Assembly: GCF_032854445.1 (NCBI RefSeq)
Contig: NC_088306.1
Location: forward strand, 25,641,764 to 25,705,763
Direction: 5' to 3'
DNA: 64,000 nt
Source of the DNA: Liolophura sinensis
Taxonomy: Eukaryota; Mollusca; Polyplacophora; Chitonida; Chitonidae
The translations under genes were made by a program, and so were the position numbers. The notes below the pieces were generated by a model. The model was not told the origin of the DNA. It saw nothing but the letters and a program-made list of their open reading frames with translations, and did not search any database. This document shows positions 27,401-39,400 of the stretch, piece by piece; position 1 is the first letter of the stretch; each line of letters begins with the position of its first letter.

Positions 27401-30400
27401 TTTACCAGCCTTTTGGAAAAGTAGAGATATGAGTATGTTGTTCATTAGATGGTCTGACCATGTGAGAAAAAAAAACTCTATATTCCGGTTAGAGTTACAT
27501 ATATACATATTGGCTAAAATGAGCAGACCTGGTGTCCCAAATTTTAGAAGAAATAAAGTAAGCGTGGTAATGAGCATCTATGATAAGATCGTCAAAATGT
27601 ATTTCTCCGGAGTTACCTCTGCTTTTTTATTATGCTAAGCTGTTCATTGGATCAACTAGATAAAATTTATAAAATATTTTCATGGCATTACAATATGCAC
27701 TGATAAACATTGCTTCAGCGAAGTTGTATTAGCATTGATATTTTTTACATACTACATAAGTAATGTAAATGTAAAGACTTTATTGTGATTTTTGGTCATT
27801 ATCTTCTGATGAAATGTCCAGTAATAATAAAGTCTTTTGGTATTACGCTTCTTTTTTTTTATGATCTGTTTAGTGATAGTTATTATGGATGATCATTTAT
27901 TAGGGTCATTATTTAATCTCTGGTCATAAAAATGAAATGCAAGGAAATGAAATATTCCCATGTGAAAACCAAAGTGTAATAATATATGGTTGTCATGTAA
28001 ATTGTTCTCACCAGAACACCTGGTACCCCTCAGAAAGAAGACAATCGTAAGACCCATTTTATGCATTGGACCAACTCAGATAACCTTAGTTCATTATTAT
28101 ATAACTGGAGCAATATGGGTCTTACCACTTGTTCCAAAGGGGTATTTACAAAAATGTCTGACTCCTAGTGTTAGACTCAAATATTAAGTAGAGAATTTAG
28201 TTGGGAATTCATATATTGACATTTTACTGTAGCTTGATAAAATATATGTATCAGATAAAATATTGTTTTCCACTGCCCATCTGTGATGTTTTTAGAAGGT
28301 TTACGGTAACCCCCTACCCCTTACTGAGTGAGGAAGGCTTCTGGGTTGATTGTTTTACACAGGCTGTTTACATTATCATGTTGATCATTGAGCTATTCTG
28401 AGATTTACCAAGACCTGTTGGCAGTGTGGGAGAACTACCTTAAACTTCCTAAAAATAATTGGATCAGCAATTACCTGATAGAGGTCAAATATAAAGGCTG
28501 GAAGAGACTTTCAGATTTTCTCTAATAATCCAGTTTAAAGGATCCCAGTAGTAATTAGCCTGGTGTACTCTGACCTCTTTCTACAGTGTTATATATAGAT
28601 GTAAGTTTATTTATTTATTTGATCATTGTTTAACTTCATACAGAAGAATTTTTGACTTACTACACTGGTGGTCAGTATTGCGAGTGTGTGGTGGAAACCA
28701 GAGTACTGGGATAAACCACCGACCTCTGACAAGTTACTGACAACCTTCCCAAGGCTCATTGACGGTTAGACTGCGTAAATCTAGGCCCACAAACAGTGAG
28801 AGCTAAAATAAGAGCGCTTTAACCACAGACTGCCCTCATAAATTTATAACTGCAGGAAGGTGTCAAAGCTCATTTTCCATCTGGTGATGTTCTTCCTTCA
28901 TCTGGTGAAGTTCTTCCTTCTTCCATCGGGTGGAGTTCTTCCTTTCTCCATCTGGTGATGTTCTTCCTCCATCTTGTGATGTTCTTCCTTCCTCCATTTG
29001 GTGAAGTTCATTTTTCCTCCACCTGGTGATGGCCTTCCTCCATCTGGTGAAGTTCTTCCTTCCTCCATCTGTTGATGTTCTTCCTTCTTCCACCTGGTGA
29101 TGTTCTTCCTCCACCTGGTGATGTTCTTCCTTCATCACTGGTTTCTTTAAACCTTAAGCCTAATTGTTGTCACAGGAATGAAAATATTATTTTTGTTATC
29201 ACAGCCAAAAACGCATGTCAAATAAAGAAATAAATACATGTATGCCTTTGTTGAGATTCCATGCAATAGACATTTGTCATCTGATCTGACATTCTACATG
29301 GTCGGCAACATCACGAATGCTGCATCACAATGTATGCGTTGACAGTTCAAACCGCAAGTGTGCAGATTATTTGCATACATTATGGGGACATGTGTAGTCA
29401 GCACAAAACATGAAGAAAACGTATTGTGTCGGTGTCTGTATTAATCCTCATGTTTGTACTGTTTGTTAATGTTGATTTATTTATTTTTTTATTTGATTGT
29501 TTTACACCATACTCATAATTTTTCACTTATACAATGGCGGCCAGAATAATATTTGGAGGAAACCATAGGAAACCCACAACCATCCACAGGTTGCTGAAAG
29601 ACCTTGCCACATACGGGCGAAGTTTATGTTCATCTTGCAAAGTAAAAAAAAAAAAAAAACTGAATATTACCTGAGTGAATCTCGTGTGTGTGTGTTTCAG
29701 AGAAGGAGTTACTGGATACGCTGCCGTTTGACTCTCAGTGTCCTTCGGAGGAATCAGAGCTGGTCAAGTTTTTATACACAAACTCATTAAAAAAGGTATG
29801 TCATTTTTAAAAGATGCAAGACCAATTTTTGAAAAAAAATTATTATTCGCTAATGAAATTAAATTTCCTGTATTTATCAATACTCAATTTATTACCTGTA
29901 GCAAATCATTGAAACAATTTTATATATTTAAAGTTTGAAGAAGCTACAATCCAAAAAGCTTTATAAATTTTAGAAACTTTATGACCGATTTTGAATGGTA
30001 GCATGTGCTCAGAGAAGGCTAATGTTTTCTAAAGATTATTATTTGGGCTATTCGAAAATCACAGCAAAAATTTGATTGGATTTGCTTCTATGCTAATAAT
30101 CTCTGGTATAGCCTCTCTTAATCCACCATCTACCAGTGAACCATATCATTGTCTTGTCGAACTAGTACTAATGTCTGCTTCTTTATGTCATGTATGTGGG
30201 CAATGAGCTTTTTCAGAGGCCAGGCAGTTTAGACTGTGTATCTCTCTTTGAATCATACTGTGAGTGTGTTTACTGTTTCCTTCCACCTGTATACACATAT
30301 ATATCTTGAAAATGGAATATTTCGTGTATGAAAGATTTACCTCTTATGTGTTAAACAGGAAGGAAATAATTAAGTAAATATTTACTTCATGTGCACCTGA

Positions 30401-33400
30401 GCTGGGTCTTTATACTACATGTATATGTTGAGTCATGCATGGAAAGCATCGCAAGCTGTTTTTATTTTTTTATTTTTTTCACCTTGAAGAGACAACCTTT
30501 TTGTGGTTTTCACAAGTATGGGTATGTAATCAGATTGGATAGACACTACATGTAGTTTTTGCTTTCAGTACGACAAACCAGGAGACATGAAAATTCCTGC
30601 ATCTCTGAGCTGTCTACAAACAAACCTGGACCTAGACGTGTCCCTTGCTGAACGCCATTATTACAACTGTGATTTCAGACAGTGCTACAAAATTACATCC
30701 AGGTAAGTTCTAGTTATGAGTATATCCATGTTTATCCAGGTGAAAACAGTCAGTGAGATCAATATTTTCAGTGATCATGGTGTTTATATCTAAACATGGA
30801 CCAAGTTCTTAAATATAATCCAATTTTGGTGCCTTGGAGAGTCGTTACTCAGGAGGTTAGCCAGAAACGTGAGAGCGGATGTCCAAGCCCTTCTTGAGAC
30901 CTATTTGTTTTTCTCCCACGTTGAGTAGGTACATCGATATGTTAGCTGGTTAGCCCTGTATCATTAGTGTGGAAGGCGTGTGTTCAATTGAGTTGTCTCT
31001 CTTGTCCATCAAAGGGTAATGTTGCTCAGAGCAGATGATAGCCATGCAAATACATTTAGTCCTTGAGCTGGGCAAGTTATTGTTTACAAACTGCCCAGTT
31101 GATCAGTTTATCAAGATGTCACATGGTAGTGGGTTTGCCCCGGGCTCAGCCAAGCCTCCTCCCACTGTAACACTGGCCGCTGTTGTATAAGTGAAATATT
31201 CTTGAGTATGGCCATAAAACTCAAATAAATAAGTAAATAAATAAATAGGGATTTGACATACTCGGTAGTGTGTTGTAGGATTTTGTTAGTGAAATGTCCA
31301 CAGTAGAAACATTTACATGTTGTTGTCCTACGTCTTCTGGATAGCAGACAGATATTAATTTGGATCTGTCTGACAAACTTCCAGTCATACCATTACACTT
31401 TGCAGACATTTGTTATGTAGTAAGCGCTCCAAATATTGTCAGGTTTATGACCAAAAAAACATTTGTTTGAAAACCAAGCCAGTTTGATCTTGGACATAAG
31501 TTTAGTATATTTTAGTAATGAATTTAGTGATTTTCAGTGATATAAATTCTACCAATTTACTTCTTGTTTCATGTTCCAGTGTCCTTGACAAGGATCCGTA
31601 CAACAGTCAATGTTTACCTCTGCATGTAGCTGTGTTAGTGGAACTAGGAAAATCAAATAGTAAGTGTTTAAACATTCATGTTAATTCTTTTTTGTACATA
31701 TCTTTTTTAGGCGTAATTTGACCGTCACTAAAATGAGAGGGTCAGTCAAGAGGAAATAGAGATTTTGTAGACATTTACTTGGAGATAAAATAAAAAATAA
31801 GAAATCAAACTTCTGTCATTAACTTAGGGTAAACTTTAGGGAAAACTTTAGGGTAAGGTCTTGTTTAGAGGGTTGGTTGAGTTACAGCCAACTAACCTAT
31901 TTTAAGAATGGTCTTACATAAGTTTTTTTCTTTTAAAAGTTTGATTTTCTCAAATGGAATATAGAAAATTTACTAGACTCTGCTGAAGTTCAGAGGTTTT
32001 ATCTTGGCACTGTACAACTTATTTACAATATCAGTGTCTAATGGTTGTCTTTGTTGTATGAATTTAATGGAAAACTTGTCTTTTTCTTTTCAGTTTTATT
32101 TTACTTAGCCCATAAACTTGTGGATATTTACCCGAACAAAGCAGTAAGTTGTCATTTCTCTTGTCATTTTACTTCATGTGAAAGATTTTCACGATTCTGT
32201 GCCTTCAATGGTTCCAGGATCTTTAAGAGTGGGAGTAAACAGTAGGATGAATCAAGTAGTCTTACATGACGTTTATAGATTACCTGCCTTCTACCAATAT
32301 GTCACACACCTTGAACTTGCTCTACAGGTGAAAATCCTCATGACAGTTTCTGCCATTTGCATGATGTAAAATGGCAGAATCTGAGTTGGATTTAATCAGT
32401 CTTCATTAAAAGATGTTTATTTTCGTATGCATTGTAAACCTGACCACTGTTCTGTAAGTGAAGAATTCTTAGGCATGGCATTTATTTATTTGATTGGTGT
32501 TTTACACTGTACTCAAGAATATTTCACTTATATGACAGCGGCCAATATTATGGTGAAAGGAAACTGGGCAGAGCCTTGACCATGCACAGGCTGCTGGCGG
32601 ACCTTCCCCGCCATTTTGTCTGGAGAGGAAGCCAGCATGAGCTGGACTTGAACAAAGCAACGGCATTGGTAAGATACAGTGTAGGTTAACCTCGGAGGTC
32701 ACGAGAGGTACATGTAGCTTTTCAGGGTCATCCAACAGTAATGTCCTATACCTCCATATTGGACTGGTTTATCTGAATGTACAACTACCGTACGAGAATA
32801 CATACAACACCAGCCATTGTGATGTCATGTCTCTCCATGTCTACACACATAAAGATGGGTGTATTAGGATAGAATTGAAGAATTCTTTCATCTGGAAGGC
32901 AAAGAAAATACTATGTCAGATAAAAGACCATTAAACACTGTCCACAAAGATAGTTATATTGTTTTTTTATATATATTTTTTTCAACCCAGTAACGTGCAC
33001 TTGAAACATTGGATTTTATGGTGGCCTTTTCTTATCATATTGGGACCAGTAATGTCACATGACATTTTTGCAACTTAACACACGTAGATGGCTAGATTTC
33101 CTCATTTTGCATATACATATAGATCTATGAATGCATTTACTGAAAGGACCTTGAAATGAACTATTTCAAGTGAAAAATATAGATGTGACATCACTGATAC
33201 CCTCTGGGTCACTACAGACCAGCATAGAATCTGGATGTCACGTCACTGATACCCTCTGGGTCACTACAGACCACCGTAGAATCTGGATGTGACATCACTG
33301 ATACCCTCTGGGTCACTACAGACCAGCGTAGAATCTGGATGTAACGTCACTGATACCCTCTGGCCTGGGTCACTACAGACCACCATAGAATCTGGATGTC

Positions 33401-36400
33401 ACGTCACTGATACCCTCTGGGTCACTACAGACCAGCATAGAATCTGGATGTGACGTCACTGATACCCTCTGGGTCACTACAGACCACCATAGAATCTGGA
33501 TGTGACATCACTGATACCCTCTGGGTCACTACAGACCACCGTAGAATCTGGATGTGACATCACTGATACCCTCTGGGTCACTACAGACCACCGTAGAATC
33601 TGGATGTGACATCATTGATACCCTCTGGGTCACTACAGACCACCGTAGAATCTGGATGTGACATCATTGATACCCTCTGGGTCACTACAGACCAGCATAG
33701 AATCTGGATGTCACGTCACTGATAGCCTCTGGGTCACTACAGACCAGCATAGAATCTGGATGTGACGTCACTGATACCCTCTGGGTCACTACAGACCAGC
33801 ATAGAATCTGGATGTGACGTCACTGATACCCTCTGGGTCACTACAGACCAGCATAGAATCTGGATGTGACGTCACTGATACCCTCTGGGTCACTACAGAC
33901 CAGCATAGAATCTGGATGTGACGTCACTGATACCCTCTGGGTCACTACAGACCAGCATAGAATCTGGATGTGACATCACTGATAGCCTCTGGGTCACTAC
34001 AGACCACCGTAGAATCTGGATGTGACATCATTGATACCCTCTGGGTCACTACAGACCACCATAGAATCTGGATGTCACGTCACTGATACCCTCTGGGTCA
34101 CTACAGACCAGCATAGAATCTGATGTTTTAAAACCATTGTACTTGGGTGGAAAAATTCTCAAAAAAAACAAATCAAACTATTTTCCTGAACAGTGTTTAA
34201 TGGTATGTTATTTGATATATACCAGTGCTTCATTTTAGTGTTTTCAGTGCCTTTAATTAGCAGTAATCTGTCAGTTTATCCCCTTTGGCAGGTGTCCTGG
34301 TTTGCTGTGGGGTGTTATTACTATCTGATAGGGAAATACCAGCCCGCTAGGAGATATTTAAGGTAAGCTCTTTCAATCATCCTCGGTTTTGCGTTGCCCT
34401 TGATGTATTTGATTTGCTATGGTTTTTTCACCTGTCCAGAATTGGCCAAGGGGTATTGTTGTAGGTGTTTGCCTGATCCACCTTTCTGTCCATTTCTTTG
34501 TGAACACTCTGTCTGTTGAATGCATGTAGCCAGTTTTATCATACTTCTACCACTTTGGACACTTATGCATTTTGAAGAATATTCTTTGACTTTTGCAATT
34601 GGTTTTAGGTCATTTTTATAGGTTATTGAAGTTATATTTTGTGACAGGCTGGTTAACACAAATGACTCTTGAAGTCTTTAAAGCATATATGAAAATGTAC
34701 TGGGAAAGGAAGAGTATGGTTTATAGGACAATGAAGAAAGATATATGAAAAAATGGAAAATATATATTTTATTTTATGATTTTTAATAAAGGCTCTTTTT
34801 ATGTATATTTTCCATCACTAATCGGGAATATTTGGATATAATGTAATCGCTAAACTTACTGGAAACACTGGACCAGCTTAGCACCCCAATTCAGGCATCC
34901 CCCCCCGCAAAAGTTACTCCACTTATACCAAACGTGTCACTAATCATGTAGACGAACCCTGTTGTTTTTCAGTGACCTTGTCTTCATTTTTCTTTCAGTA
35001 AAGCGACATCACTGGATCGATCGTACGGCCCTGCCTGGCTTGCCTTCGGACATTCCTTCGCCACAGACAATGAGCATGACCAGGCCATGGCAGCTTACTT
35101 CACAGCATCTCAACTCATGAAAGGGTAAGCTTCCAAATTTCATATTTGAAAGGCGATCTGACGGCAAAAAACTCAATCACCGTTAACTTCAAATTCCCAC
35201 ACTACAGGCAAGAGGACATTAGTCAACATTTCTGTCCTGTTTTTCAGTGATGATCCAGTTCACAATTGACAGATATTGGTCCTAGACTGGAGCATCATTA
35301 ACATTGGTTGGGTCCTTATCCCATTATACACCATATGTGTGCATAAAATTTCCTTCAAATCCCTAAGTAGCTGATGGACAGAGAATTGCATTAAGGGAGG
35401 TAATCAGTTAGTTCCAATGTGGTGTTCAGTTCCAGCAAGCTCATCAAGTCGTCATTTGCAGCAGGGTTTCCAATTCCAGTGATATGTTCGATTCCAATTA
35501 GATCTTCAATTTCAACTAGATCTTTAATCGTCATAAATGTCCGAAATTTCTGGTAACTGAGATAGAGAGAGGCCTTGAGCCAAGTGAGTCAAACAAAGGA
35601 CCTCTGTTTCAAGAAAATGATGCTAGTGTTGTCTTTCCCTGTGCGGTTCTAACATCAGCCTCAGAATGATTGAAATCCAAACACTCCTTTCAAAATGACT
35701 TGGCTGTAAATCAAATAAGGTCACACAGTGGCTTTGTTTAGCTCTTTCATTGTTTGATGAGGTAGTTGTTCTGTCCTGTATAGCATCTTGAAATGCGAGG
35801 AGCGACTTTGTAACTTTAGTGGGATGAAATTTTCTTTGTTACTACCACATTAATATGACCAAAAATGATGTACAAGGAAAATCTCCCTTTTGATGTTTTT
35901 TCTGTGTATCAAGTGCCATGTTGCAAGTTTCAGTAAACACACTCACCTGTACATCACCTGTTTCTCCATTTTCTGCTTAGGTGTCATTTACCAGTACTAT
36001 ACATAGGTTTGGAATATGGACTGACTAACAACGCTAAACTAGCAGAGAGGTTCTTCAGCCAGGCTCTGAGTATCGCTCCCCAAGATCCCTTTGTCCTGCA
36101 TGAGATGGGGGTCATAGCCTTCCAGAATCATGAGTAAGTATTGGTTACCTACATAGTTCTCCAGCCAGGCTCTCAGAATAGCTCCATAAGACCCTTTTGT
36201 CTTGTTTGAGATGGGGGTCACTGCCTTCCCGAATCATGAGTAAGTATTTGTCACCTTTGCAGAGGTTGTTGGTGCCCTAGCTGTAGAAAACAGGGCCCTC
36301 ACCAAAAAAAAAAAAAAAATCAAAGGCCTTTGTGCCCTCACTGCAGAACAAAAACAAGACTCTCCTACCATTGTCTAGTGTATTCATGTACTATTTATTT

Positions 36401-39400
36401 ATTTCTTTGATTGATTGAGGTTATATGCTGTAGTCAAGAATATTTTACTTGTTCAACTGTGGCCAGCAAAATGGGCAGAGGTTGGGGGGAATGCTGTTCA
36501 GGCACTATGTATTTATCTAGTGCAAAAGCTAACATAATGAGAAAGCACAGGTACTCTACATAAACTGAGAAGACACATTGTTGATGTTCCAATATTATAA
36601 GGATATAAGAAAGTTTTTTTTGTCATCTTCAGGATATTAAAACACTTGACTTTGTACATACAGCTGTTGGCAGATTGATTGGGCCTGGAATCACTGTTAC
36701 TGTGTGCACAGGTACATTTATGTCATTGATTTATTGAGACTTCTGTCGTGAAGTGAGAACTCCTTCAGGCCTTGAATTACTATAAGGTGTTGTATCATGG
36801 GTTATAGTTTCATGTGCTCCCTCATACATGTCATCAGTTTGTGACCCAAGAATTTGTTTTGTTTTCTATCTTCAGTTGGAGCATTGCTGAGGGTTATTTT
36901 AAAGAAGCTCTGAAAAAAATCCAGTGTGTGAGTCATGAGATTACAGCAGAGAAATGGGAGCCTCTCCTCAATAATCTGGGACATACCTACAGGAAACTCA
37001 AGTGAGTACCAGTAGGGAGCCTCTGTTGGCGATGAGGCTAGTGTGCCACCACGGGGCAATGACCCAGGAACCTCTCCTCAATAATCTGGGACATACCTAC
37101 AGGAAACTCAAGTGAGTACCAGTAGGGAGCCTCTGTTGGCGATGAGGCTAGTGTGCCACCACGGCGCAATGACCCAGGAACCTCGCCTCAATAATCTGGG
37201 ACATACCTACAGGAAACTCAAGTGAGTACCAGTAGGGAGCCTCTGTTGGTGATGAGGCTAGTGTGCCTGCACGGCGCAATGACCCAGGAACCTCTTCTCA
37301 ATAATCTGGGACATACCTACAGGAAACTCAAGTGAGTACCAGTAGGGAGCCTCTGTTGGCGATGAGGCTAGCGTGCCTGCACGGCGCAATGACCCAGGAA
37401 CCTCTCCTCAATAATCTGGGACATACCTACAGGAAACTCAAGTGAGTACCAGTAGGGAGCCTCTGTTGGCGATGAGGCTAGTGTGCCACCACGGCGCAAT
37501 GACCCGGGAGCCTCTCCTCAATAATCTGGGACATACCTACAGGAAACTCAAGTGAGTACCAGTAGGGAGCCTCTGTTGACGATGTGGCTAGCGTGCCTGC
37601 ACGGCGCAATGACCCAGGAGCCTCTCCCCAATAATCTGGGACATACCTACAGGAAACTCAAGTGAGTACAAGTAGGGAGCCTCTCCTCAATAATTTGGGA
37701 CATACCTACGGGAAACTCAAGTGAGTACCAGTAGGGAGCCTCCTTTGCCTATGAGGCTAGTGTGCCTGCACGGCGCAATGACCCAGGAGCCTCTCCTCAA
37801 TAATCTGGGACGTACCTACAGGAAACTCAAGTGAGTACCAGTAGGGAGCCTCTGTTGGCGATGAGGCTAGCGTGCCTGCACGGCGCAATGACCCAGGAAC
37901 CTCTCTTCAACAATCTGGGGCAGGCGTACAGGAAACTCAAGTGAGTACAAGTGGGTGAGGGGGGGGGGGGCCTCCGTGGCGGATGGGGTTAGCGTGCCAG
38001 CGCGCCAGCGCGGCGTAATCACCTAGGAGCCTCTCTTCAACAATCTGGGGCACAGGTACAGGAAACAAGTAAGTACAGGTAGGGGTCCTCCATGACCGAC
38101 GGGGTTAGCACACCATCATGTCGCAATTACCCAAGAGCCTCTCTTCAACAATCTGGGACACAGGTACAGGAAACAAGAGAGTACAAGTAGGGGCCCTCCA
38201 TGGCCGAGGGGGTTAGCACGCCAGCGCAACGCAATGACCCAGAGTGCGAACGCGGCGCAATGACCCAGAGTGCGAACGCGGCGCAATGACCCAGGAGCCC
38301 CTCCTCAACAATCTGAGGCACACCTACAGAAGTGACTACAAGTAGGGAGCCTCCGTTGCCGGTGAGGCTAGCGTGCCCAGCACGGTGCGATGTCCCAGGA
38401 GCCTCTCTTCAAAAATCTGGGGCAGGCGTACAGGAAACTCAAGTGAGTACAAGTAGGGGGCCTCCATGGCCAAGGGGGTTAGCACGCCAGCGTGCCGTAA
38501 TCACCCAGGAGCCTCTCTTCAAGAACCTGCAGTACACCTACAGGAAACTTAGGTGAGTACAACATACATGGTTGATTTCCTCTGTATATTGACTGGTCTC
38601 TTATTAACAATCTGGAGTGCACCTACAGGAAACTCAGGTGAGTACAACATGCAAGTGCACTGTGTGTACTCTTCCTTGTGCTCAGTTTCATGTGGACATA
38701 GCCTGGTTTTGTTGTGTACATTGTCAGATGACTTGTACGTTGCTTGATTTTCTCTGCATATACAGGTATGGCCTGGTTTTCTTGTACGTTGCTTGATTTC
38801 CTCTGTGTATACATGTATGGCCTGGTTTTCTTGTGTGCGTTGCTTGATTTCCTCTGCATATACATGTACTGTATGGCCTGGTTTTTTTGTGTACGTTGCT
38901 TGATTTCCTCTGGGTACATGTATGGCCAGGGTTTCTTGTGTACGTTGCTTGACTTCCTCTGCATACATGTATGGCCAGGGTTTCTTGTGTACGTTGCTTG
39001 ATTTCCTCTGTGGGTTTCTTGTGTACGTTGCTTGATTTCCTCCGTGTATACATGTACTGTATGGCCTGGTTTTCTTGTGTACATTGATTGATTTCCTCTG
39101 TGTATACATGTACTGTATGGCCTGGTTTTCTTGTGTACGTTGCTTGATTTCCTCTGGGTACATGTATGGCCAGGGTTTCTTGTGTACGTTGCTTGACTTC
39201 CTCTGCGTACATGTATGGCCAGGGTTTCTTGTGTACGTTGCTTGATTTCCTCTGTGGGTTTCTTGTGTCTGTGTCTACATGTATGACCTGGTTTCTTGTG
39301 TTTTTTCCTCTGGTCACTGACTCGTTTTCTGTTGTACATTACTTATGTAGCTTGATTTCCTCTGGACATTGCCTGTTCTTCTTGTGTACGTTGATTAGTG

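Noticed and set aside
28863-29138. Charged 91-residue coiled-coil-like frame on the minus strand
   Set aside because: Low-complexity repeat of 24-30 bp units; composition bias only.
33182-34121. CRISPR-like array (regular repeats)
   Set aside because: Units are contiguous with no unique spacers, and the genome is eukaryotic; it is a minisatellite.
38549-39339. Minus-strand frames of 197-238 codons with repeated 'GNQATYTRN'-type peptides
   Set aside because: Translation of a tandem repeat inside CDC16 intron 14, open in three frames; no start context or splice evidence.
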